From assembly GCA_018350325.1 (NCBI GenBank), contig JAEVLN010000017.1, forward strand, positions 1,844,415 to 1,908,414: a stretch of 64,000 nucleotides of DNA, given 5' to 3'. The notes under the pieces were generated by a model that was not told where the DNA came from, made no database searches, and worked only from the letters and a program-made list of their open reading frames with translations. Numbering within the stretch: the stretch's first letter is position 1; every line of letters starts with the position of its first letter. The translations under genes and the position numbers were made by a program. The stretch is from Globodera rostochiensis. Taxonomy: Eukaryota > Nematoda > Chromadorea > Rhabditida > Heteroderidae. Shown here one piece after another: positions 55,558 through 64,000 of the stretch.

Positions 55558-57065
55558 CAATCGCACACTGTTGAAATGAAGTGAACCGTCATGCCAAATC
55601 ACAATTGGATCATCTTCCAATTTCCAAAGTTGGTCGTATTTCTTATTAGTTATGTCGGTGTGTTCCTATTTAAACAAATTGTTCAATTGTGAATTATTTT
55701 TAAATAATTAAATAAAATTTTATTCTGCATTTTTTCACCGTTTGCGTAAAATTTGGATGAAAGACAGTGACAGAGGAATGCCTACTGTTGATTAAAGCGA
55801 CATGACGCTTAATAAAAAGGCATTAGTAAATGCAATTTCTTTGATATTATAAATAATTATATTAATTATGTTAGAAATTTTGTGTTAAAATTTTTATGAA
55901 AAAGTGACAAGAAAAGTTTGTTAAAACAAAATCATTTTGCTAAATAAAGTTAAAGAAAAAATGAAAAATTCACTTTTTCTTAATTTGTAATGATTTATTT
56001 TTAATAAAATTTAAATTAAAAATATTTAATCAATAGCTGTTCAAATTTTTAACATTTAAATATATGGCCAACGCTTGGCATTCCGCAGGTCCAACAAACA
56101 TAGCATTCTTTGACGTATAACAGGACGCGTATTCTGCAATGCTATTATTGTAATCGGACATTTCTTCATCAGCAGGCAAATTGGCTCTGATGATGTTAAA
56201 CATCGTCTCCTGATCAGCTTGATCATAAGCAGTGTCAGATTCAAAACTGATTAACGTCCTTGCGGCAGCTTTACGCAACACTTTGTGAGCTTTGCCATCA
56301 TCAATGCCATATAGTGAAACGGCAAATGATCTAAAGGCAAATCGATAGATTTAGTAAAATTTAAACGAGGTAGGTTTTAAATTATTTTTTGATTTTATTA
56401 CATTTAGAAAATTCTATAATTAATAATAATTGGAAAAATTAAATAAATTTTTTTTTGGCGAAAAAATTTATATTTTAAAACCTGAATAGACAGTTCCCAT
56501 CAGCTTTAACATTTATCTTTATTGCAATTTTTGAATCGAATTCTTGCTAAATATACAAAATTTTGTTTAAAATTTTCCTAATAACGTAACCCCAATTAAA
56601 TATGTGCATAATTTTTATGAAAATAAGAACCTCATTTGTTCTCGGCCGATTCAAGAAGGGCATTGATTTGGAATGTTTTAACCGACTATATTGCAAAAGA
56701 TCCGATTCAAATTGCTTAGTGTCCTTAAAGATTGTAATTATCAAAAAAATATTTTAAAAAAAAGTTGTGACTTTGTCGCTCGATGTTGCTTGATCCAGTG
56801 GGCTGTCTTCAAATGTTGGCCCAAGGTTATACGATTTTGGTACAAGTACACCCAAATGGAACGGATTTGTTAGCAATGCCATGCCATTTGAATGCTCATC
56901 AATGCTTTGATCATTTTCTGCATTTTTTTGATTGTTGGTTGCCAATGGAGTTTTATTTTGCGTAATTTGTTGTTCAATTTGGCTGTCATCAAACGAAACT
57001 TCTTTTCTTCGTGGTGAACATACGACCAAGCCAGCAATGTAGAACAAAACCAAGAAGTATTTCAT
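55558..57065 (-). CDS. Secreted OTU-type cysteine protease (deubiquitinase-like)
   Basis: Minus-strand exons 57065-56772, 56723-56631, 56546-56482, 56330-56054, 55807-55739 and 55665-55558 join in phase with no stop (302 aa, then either a further exon or read-through to TAG at 55423). Signal peptide MKYFLVLFYIAGLVVCS; residues 18-125 are polar and Asn/Gln-rich. The OTU core follows: KADGNCLFRSFAVSLYG with catalytic Cys at about 148, HKVLRKAAARTL, the GPAECQALAIYLN segment, and VIWHDGSLHFNSVRL with catalytic His at about 296. The usual WGG before the EL/EAQALA helix is FVGPAE here. OTU enzymes cleave ubiquitin chains. A secreted one would act outside the cell or in a host, which is inference. 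The first donor (gtcaca) is weak. Confidence 0.75.
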
Positions 57066-57171
57066 TTTAATATTAAAAATAATTGATTTGTCTTTCAATT
57101 CCAATTGTTACTACACTGCTTTTATTTAATAAAAAAAATAATAATGCATTATATAGTAAAAATAATAATGA

Positions 57172-57308
57172 AAAACTGAAGAATATCAAAACATTTGATT
57201 TTCCCTACAAATTATACTACGTCGGCCAGTAGGTCGTTAGGCTTAGAGTGGAGTCGATTGATAAAAAATTTGTAGGAAAAATCAAATGTTTGATATTCTT
57301 CAGTTTTA
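57172..57308. mobile_element. Hairpin MITE with 40-bp inverted ends
   Basis: AAAACTGAAGAATATCAAAAC at 57173 on and its reverse complement ending near 57308 form inverted ends of about 40 bp, continuing through ATTTGATTTTCCCTACAAATT, around a 50-bp core. It lies upstream of the OTU gene start. Confidence 0.75.
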
Positions 57309-58431
57309 CCAACAAATAATTAATTAATTAAATATGACATCGATTTTCGTTAGCAGTAAATATTAAATTATTTTTTCTTTCTCAAAAACATTACATCATC
57401 GGATGTGTTGTTTGATTGGGGTTAGCTAGTGCCAGGCCTAACTGGCAATAAATGAATTCGATTTTTTAAATTTTGTGTAATCGAAACGGGCAATCTCAAC
57501 GGGTCTAACTATTATTATAAAGGCATTGTATAAATGTTTCGAAATGCATTATTGTAAAATGTAAATTTGAAAAATAGTTTTATGGTTATACGGTAGTGTC
57601 GGCACGACACGATACGTCTGTCGTAAATATGACTTATTTAGAGATTTTTATTTGCTATCTTGTTTGTTTCAAAATCTCTAGCATTGAAATGTGTCGCTCC
57701 GGAAGTATCCCCGCCCTCGACGTTAGACAAATCAATAATTCATCGACAGACGAGTTTTAAAAAAAACTAATTTGTTTACATTTATTGCCATTTTAGTGGA
57801 AAAAGTGAAATAATTTTAATAAATTTCTTTATCGAGTTCATAAGCAAAAATTTTTCAAAAAATTAGTAATTTTAGCAAGAAAAATTCAAATTTTATTGCA
57901 TTTTTTCTAAAATTTTTCAAAAAGGATCAAAAAGTGGCAAAATAGGTGCAAAAAGTCTTTTTTACTTGAAATATTGCCCCTATTTTAGGTGCGAAAATTC
58001 CAAAATAAGTTTTTTTAGGTTCGAATAGGTGAGTCCCTATTTGTCAAGAAAAAATGATACAATAAATACGAATGTGCAAAACAAATGGGCACACTTTAAA
58101 TTATTAGTCAAAAATTCAAATTATTAAAACCAGACAGTCATATTTCGTGTCTCAGAACCGACCGTAAATTTGGGTTTAACCGAACCGAAACCGGTCAGAA
58201 AAGTTAATAATTTTTCTTTAAAATTTGGTAAGTCGGAGCCCAGATCACCCCTATTTTAGTGCATTGATTTATTTTCATATTTATTAGCAAAAATTTAAAA
58301 TGATTATAAAATGCTTTATTTGTATAGTGTTAAGAAAATATATTAAATAGAATCAAAGTGTGATGCTCACAAGCAAAAAATTTCACAGATAAATTTTATT
58401 TTTACTCCCGATCATCACCAAAACTTTAAAT
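57309..58431. other. Intergenic with dispersed repeats
   Basis: AT-rich, including the dispersed element related to 20640-21180 and 61200 (about 57830-58040) and a short ACCGAACCGAAACCGG head at 58150-58200. No gene is supported. Confidence 0.4.
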
Positions 58432-59564
58432 TCACTCATTTTCCAGCGAATCTTTTTTGTCCAACGATCCATTTTGAGCAATTCGAAGTTGAAGTCGAGA
58501 ATCAACCGCAGGGACATTGAGTATCGCGTCATTTTTCACTCGCTTAGGATGGGACATGCCACGCTTTTCAAGCTAAACGGCATGAAAATGTTTTTTAAAT
58601 TTAATTACTCGATAATTGATAAGGAATAACAAATTTAAAAATAAAAATTAATTTTTACTCTATTAATTTACAAATGTTTTTTTCTCAACAAAAAATTGAT
58701 TAATAATTAAATATAAATTAATGTAAAAAAACACACAATTCGTCCCAATGAATATAACGTCATGCACACAGAATAAAGATCTCTTCCCTCAAAAAGATCA
58801 TCACCTAAATGTTTTTTTTTGAAAAAACCCAAAAATTTTTAAAATTTACTTTGAAAAGTTTCGTGCACTGGTACACCTTGCTTCACTGTCCATTCCACAA
58901 AATTTTTAATGTTTTCCATGCAAGCAAATCGAAAATGATTAAATTAAATAAATAGGACAAAAATCATACAAATGAACGAACCGCGTTGTTAAAGGCGTTT
59001 CGCCGGCCCAGACAAGTTTTCGAGGTCTGTTTATTTTGGGAATTGCATCAGGATCAAGCTCATTGGACAATCTGAATTAATCATTTAAAATTAAATTTAA
59101 AATTGAGCCATTTGATAAATAATTATTTAATTTTAGATAAATTGAGCAAAAAATAAATTAAAATTAACAACAAACTTGCACAACGATTGCCCATCCTTCA
59201 GTGCTGCGTGAAAATTGTCCCAAGTGCCGTTTGTGCTGAATTTGCCGCCCACTAATTCTTTTATCCATTCCAACAACAGTTCGCCTTCGCCTTCATTGTA
59301 TTTGTTGGCTTGCTTAACACTTTTATTTTACAAAGCTTTGATTTTGCAAAAATGAAATAGTTTAATTAATGTTAGGGCAGCTGAAAGTAAAATTTTAATT
59401 TCTAAAAAATTCGAATTTGGATTGGAATTTAAATGATTGATATTTTAAAAAATAAAATATATTTATATACGAAAGAATTATTTTTTATTTTTTTGAAAAA
59501 CAATTTAATTTACTTTGCTCATTTCGCTAACTCTCAATCCACTCGCCGAGGAACGATATGCCAT
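58432..59564 (-). CDS. Calponin/transgelin-like protein with single CH domain
   Basis: Minus-strand exons 59564-59514, 59312-59176, 59071-58982, 58920-58850, 58804-58737 and 58572-58432 join in phase (185 aa). It begins MAYRSSASGLRVSEMSK, then a calponin-homology domain: LLLEWIKELVGG, WDNFHAALKDGQSLCKL, MENIKNFVEWTVKQGVP, HETFQSDDLFEGRDLYSV and LYSLGR. The C-terminal tail (LEKRGMSHPKRVKND) has no clear calponin repeat. Proteins of this type bind actin in muscle or smooth-muscle-like cells. The exon 4 boundary fits the family only if the acceptor is TG rather than AG (GCTTG before the C of exon 4), which is unusual and could be a mutation or sequence error. Everything else is canonical. Confidence 0.75.
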
Positions 59565-61629
59565 TATTTATATTATTAATTAATATGCTTGGAAGCCTGT
59601 GATTTCGATTCCTTCAATGAAACTTAAATCTTCGTAATAAGAAAAAAACAAATAGCCAATTAAACAGACAAATATTTCAATAAAACAGCATCAATCGATC
59701 GCTCCGTGACAGCCGAATACGAAACTAATAGTAAGGGCAAACCGACCGATCGGAAATCTTTCCCCTCAAAAGATGAGATTTGTGGACAGAGGAAGGAGAG
59801 CAACAACATAAATGAAAGAAGCCACCGATCAATGCGATGTGATGGACGACGAAAACATTGGCGATTTCATTTTCCAACGCATCCCAATTTTATTGAGTAA
59901 ATCCGACGACATATGGCGTCTTCTCAGCATTTGTTTTACACGAAAGAGCCAAAAAATAATAATTTAAAAAAAAGGTTATCAAACATATTTAAATGTTCAC
60001 TACGCATCAAAATTGAATTAAAGAAATAATAATTAAATTCTTTGCCATCTGCGAATTGGTAATTACCGAAGCGCGACAGCTGTTTCATTCTTTTTTTTGT
60101 TCAATAACAATTGTTTGATATTCTTTTTTTTCATTAAGCTTGTGCAATTATAAATAAAGATCGGATCGAGATTTTTTATCAAATATCTCGAAAAAATCTC
60201 GTCGATATTTCCGAGATTTCAATCGATAATTTCGATTGGTTTGATCTCTAATTATAAACATATTTACTAGGCTAATCAAAAAGTGAAAACAAGACCATCA
60301 GCAGAAAAAACTTATTTAAAAAAATAATTTTTAGATTATTTATAAAAAGCATGCCTAATTTTGCAGCTCTGGTTAAAAGCTTCTTAATAATATTAATTAA
60401 ATTACAGACGAATGTTAAGTTCTCTTTTACTTGCTGGCAAATTTCTTACGAAGTGAAGGTAAAGTCAATGTCTCAGCTGGCAATGAACTAGACGAGCAGA
60501 AAAACATTTTAATTAAAATAATCTTCACAATTTAAAAAATTTTAACTGCCGATGGGTTTTAATATTCCTTCGAAGCTGATAAACCGAATGAATCCAGGTA
60601 TTTTCCTCGAAAAGGGAATACCTAATTTAAATAATCGAATTTTGGATGGTATTCGAAGTACGCCGAATTGTCCGGGCAACCTTCGTCTCTAATTTAATTA
60701 TTAACCGATTTGCAACTTTTCATCCAATAATGTAAAATTATTTCTAAAAATTGTTTTTTCTACCGATTGTCCTCTGACAGATTGCCCTCACGGACGGATT
60801 GCCCTCTAACAGATTGTTTGTGCAGCCATAAGGAAGCCCAAAAATAGCATTTATTTTCAAAAATTTAAGAATTAAAGCAATTTTTACAATTATGCGAGGA
60901 AAGCTGATAAGTAGGCCAAGATTTTTAGGTTTTAACTTATTATTCCCTATTTTAGCACTTTTTCCGAAAATTTCTAAGAAAAATGCAAAAAGGAAATAAA
61001 ATCTACCCTTAAAATCAAAATATTTTCTTCCCCAAAAATGCCCCCCCCTAAAAAAGACTTTTCTTATACCAAAAATCCACCCCAGATCGTTATTTTCCAA
61101 AAAATGTTTTTTATTTTTGATGTTTTTTATAAAATTTTCCAAAACATGCAAAAAATATTATATTTACAAATTGTAAGAAGAAAATTAATTAAGAGTGATG
61201 GATTTTGAAGGTTACGCAAAAATGGATTTGGTCAGTTTTAGCACATTTTTTAGTCCCTATTTTGCCACTTTTTGGGGTTTAGTCCCTATTTTGGGGATTT
61301 TAAGTCCTTATTATATGCCTCTATTTCACGTTTTTAGTGCCTAAAAATCTTGGCCCTACTGATAAGATTGACATAGTTAATATAAATCCGGAGAAGAATG
61401 GCATTTTAGGGTAATTAAGTATTAATTAGAGTGGGCTCCGGTCGTTCCTTACAGAAGGAATTCTTAGAAATTGAAGACTTCTGAAGTCGCTTTGCTACTC
61501 AAACAAATTTACGTGTCTCGTTCTCCAAAAAAGTTTACGAAATAATAAAATAATAAAAAACAGAAACAACTATTTATCATGAACCAACAAAATGAGATAT
61601 ATGAAAAAATGTTAAAATTAAAAAAACTT
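59565..61629. other. Intergenic with dispersed repeats, no gene seen
   Basis: 60160-60250 has GATATTTCCGAGATTTC-type degenerate palindromic words. 60900-61350 is the dispersed AT-rich element with TTTTTTAGTCC and GGGGTTTAGTCC that is related to the intronic minisatellite at 23150. Short frames at 59706-59900 and 60744-61151 lack support. Confidence 0.45.
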
Positions 61630-62058
61630 CTAAGATTCACTATATAAATGCTTTTTGTTTGATTCCGCTTCAATAGCCGCAAAAAACTCTTTAGTGTAGT
61701 GCAAACTTTCCCAATTTTGCCACTCTTTATACACATACATTGGTCGAGTTGATGGGCTATTAATCAAATAACTTTCATTGTTAAATTCCTTGTCAATTTG
61801 CTCCCGAATCTGATTATTTTGTTTGTGAAGTTCCCAAATTTTGACAATATTTGGAATGATTTTTAATTCCTTTAAAGGGTTATGCTTAAGGCTCGATTTT
61901 TCAGTTTGAATATTTTTCGATTGCTTTTCTAATGCGTTTCTTGTTTCATTAAATGATTTTGCTGCTTTCCCATTTTCTCTCCATTCACCAATGACCCTAA
62001 TTTTTTTTTCCGCCATGTCTTCATATTTTGCTTTGGGAACCATAGAAAATTCCGCCAT
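61630..62058 (-). CDS. Hypothetical 142-aa protein
   Basis: An uninterrupted frame from ATG at 62058 to TAG at 61630. It begins MAEFSMVPKAKYEDMAEKK and is hydrophilic and helical, with LKELKIIPNIVKIWELHKQ in the middle and YVYKEWQNWESLHYTKEFF near the end. There is no signal peptide and no recognised family. Its length, stop-free frame and ordinary amino-acid composition in very AT-rich surroundings make it likely coding. It is intronless here, unlike its neighbours, so it could be a recent single-exon gene or the last exon of a larger one. Confidence 0.5.
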   Translation of the reverse strand: MAEFSMVPKAKYEDMAEKKIRVIGEWRENGKAAKSFNETRNALEKQSKNIQTEKSSLKHNPLKELKIIPNIVKIWELHKQNNQIREQIDKEFNNESYLINSPSTRPMYVYKEWQNWESLHYTKEFFAAIEAESNKKHLYSES

Positions 62059-62279
62059 GAAACAATGAATAAATGATATAATGCAATAATATTAATTTTT
62101 CTTTTTCAATTTTTTTATTAATGAATAATTAAAAAACATTATCAATTCTCAAGAAACATTAGTGATTTAGCAAAAAATTTAGCCTTTGATTTATAGTTTC
62201 AGCTATGAAATTTAAACAAAATATTTCTTCTGTATAATAAATAGGGTTCGGACGGGCATTATATGTAACTGAACAAAAC

Positions 62280-62400
62280 TGTTTCGTTGCGTGTTTCGTT
62301 ATTTTTTGGGCGTTTTGTGTTCATTTCGTTTCGAGGTTTGTTTTGTGGTTCGTTAAATGAAACAAATATTGTTTCGTTTTGTGTTTGGTTAACGACAATT
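62280..62400. repeat. GTTTCGTT-rich low-complexity head
   Basis: Starts AGGGTTCGGACGGGC and is built from GTTTCG, TTTCGTTTCG and GGTTCGTTAA words, like a variant of the palindromic-word heads elsewhere in the window. It lies between two minus-strand genes. Confidence 0.4.
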
Positions 62401-62488
62401 TTTTTCACAAAAAAAAACACGAAAAAAACATCTATAGTAAACGCCCGGCCCTTTTTGGGTTGCCCAAAATCGATTTTCCGAAACTCTA

Positions 62489-63323
62489 CTATAAAATTGA
62501 ATTAAAACATAAAATAATACATTTTATAACCCACCACGAGATATCGTTAAGCTTTCCTTTGACCATCGCGATCAATGCGTCAATTTTTTCTTCTCTTTGA
62601 TCGTAGTGTGTCGTGCCGAAATTTTCTATTGCTTTTAAAAATTCTTCAAATTCTTTGTTAAAAAAGAGTTTTCGATGAAATTTGATTTCTCCTTTCATTT
62701 GATAGAATTTAGTTTTTAGCAAAATATCATTCTTCCAATTCAAAAAATTTTCGATTTCCGCAAATATTTCAAATATATTTTCGTCCGATAAATATTTTTT
62801 CACTTTTTTTATATTTTTTAAGCTATCAATTTTCAAAATGTTTCCATCTTTGTAAAAGCTAATAAAATCTTTCAACGGTTTTGAACTGTTTTGTGAATTC
62901 GCTTGAAAAATTACATTTACTAAAAAAATAAAAAGAAATTTATAATAGTTTTTAGTTATTTACCTTCGTTTTGGTTTTCCTTTATAAACTTGCGAAGCAA
63001 ATCAATTACTAAATAATAAATTTTAGGGCAAACAAATAAATAAAACCTTTGAATGCTTCTTCTGCCAATTTGGGGTCTTCGGCATTTTTAATCTTATCCG
63101 GATGCAAAGAATGTTTTAAATATGCATTTTTCAAACATCCATCAATGGTCGTTACGTCTTTAGCACATTCCAATAAATTGCATACTTTCAAAAGTTTAGG
63201 TCCAATTTCATTCTCTGTTTTATTAATTGCAATAATTCGTTCTGCTATAAGCATTTTATCCGTTTCAACAAACTTTTTTCTAATAGATAAGAAAATTAAT
63301 AAATAAAGCAAAAAACGAGACAT
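62489..63323 (-). CDS. Secreted protein with degenerate J-like segment
   Basis: Minus-strand exons 63323-63047, 63008-62964 and 62919-62489 join in phase 1, 1 and end at TAG (250 aa). It begins MSRFLLYLLIFLSIRKK, a probable signal peptide. Residues 35-92 include CNLLECAKDVTTIDGCLKNAY and KHSLHPDKIKN-x-EDPKLAEEAFK, which resembles helices II-III and the HPD motif of DnaJ J-domains. The first helix and the usual YxxLGV start are replaced by a Cys-containing stretch. The rest is Lys/Glu/Phe-rich and unrecognised. J domains stimulate Hsp70; with a signal peptide this one would be in the ER lumen or secreted. The J assignment rests on the HPDK context alone and could be convergence. Confidence 0.6.
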
Positions 63324-63688
63324 TTAAAAATTCTAAAAATAAAGAATGTTTTTAGTTTAAGTGTTTTATAACTTTCACATAATACAAAGAAATTATATAT
63401 CGCTTTGAATAATAAATAAAATAAGCATGTATTGCTTTAATAATATATAAAAACACTTTATAATAAAATTTCATTTAGTAATATCGTTGCGATAAATTTT
63501 AGCGAGAAATATGATTTTGTGCGGTTGGCATAGACATATGATGTAGCAATAACAAGTGACTTTTATGAAAAGGGCTGTTATTTTCTGTTTATTTTATAAT
63601 AAGTAAGGCCGGGTGGATCGCGTCCTCGTCCGAGCATAAAAATAATTTTGTCGTAAAAATAAATTTATATTATTATTGCATTTAGGTT

Positions 63689-64000
63689 CAATGTTTAAAT
63701 GATCAGAAACACGTGAATTCTGTTCCCATGTTTAAAACATCAGATATAGGTTTCATGTTTAAACATCAAAAATACCTGAATTCTGGTCCATGGTTAAAAC
63801 ATCAGATATTAGGTTTCATGTTTAAATGATCAGAAACACGTGAATTCTGGTTTCATGTTTAAACATCAAAAATACCTGAATTCTGGTCCATGGTTAAAAC
63901 ATCAGATATTAGGTTTCATGTTTAAATGATCAGAAACACGTGAATTCTGCTTTCATGTTTAAACATCAAAATAACTGAATTCTGGTTCCTGGTTTAAAAC
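63689..64000. repeat. Tandem repeat running off the window
   Basis: A unit of about 110-120 bp, made of sub-units ending GAATTCTG and starting ATGTTTAAA (for example CATGTTTAAATGATCAGAAA and CATGTTTAAACATCAAAAAT), repeats at least three times. The array continues past the right edge. Confidence 0.85.

Noticed and set aside
63689..64000. CRISPR-like array
   Set aside because: The repeats are contiguous tandem variants without unique spacers, in a nematode genome.

Overview
This is eukaryotic DNA from a nematode: AT-rich, with many small exons split by short GT-AG introns, and families typical of nematodes (muscle myosin heavy chain, CED-3-like caspase, zinc-finger nuclear receptor, single-CH calponin). 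A BTB-BACK-SPRY protein of the RanBPM/SPRY-expanded type and many small proteins with signal peptides suggest a plant-parasitic tylenchid, possibly a cyst nematode. The genus is inference. All gene models below were spliced by hand from reading frames, intron phases and GT/AG sites; none is backed by transcripts.

Layout. 0.4-9.9 kb (+): secreted or coiled, lineage-specific genes, dominated by a long Ser-rich gene (1964-6856, perhaps running on to 9882) with tandem coding repeats and a duplicated exon cassette. 11.0-13.7 kb (-): a clean muscle-type myosin head that stops in mid-motor. 14.7-37.2 kb: a mirrored gene cluster with the order Cys-rich gene (-), broken caspase (-), membrane RING gene (+), a single central Cys-rich gene (+), membrane RING gene (-), broken caspase (+), Cys-rich gene (+). 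Parts of the arms are almost identical and other parts have diverged, which points to an inverted duplication with local gene conversion. 37.7-40.5 kb (+): BTB-BACK-SPRY gene. 41-48 kb: mobile-element debris and a minisatellite of about 3.4 kb. 48.2-49.5 kb (+): nuclear-receptor DNA-binding domain without a ligand-binding domain. 52.3-52.7 kb (+): EF-hand protein. 53.6-63.3 kb (-): small acidic/basic protein, secreted OTU-type protease, calponin-like protein, an orphan 142-aa protein and a secreted protein with a J-like segment. The window ends in a tandem repeat.

The intergenic DNA and introns are full of short non-autonomous elements: hairpin MITEs, a fold-back element, hAT-like ends with poly-C tracts, and tRNA-like SINE composites that carry a head of degenerate palindromic hexamers. 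No rRNA gene, convincing functional tRNA, CRISPR array or bacterial feature was seen.

The most interesting items are the mirrored cluster with its three-copy eight-cysteine domain family and membrane RING ligases, and the secreted OTU protease. Both involve secretion and ubiquitin, but any link to host manipulation is speculation.
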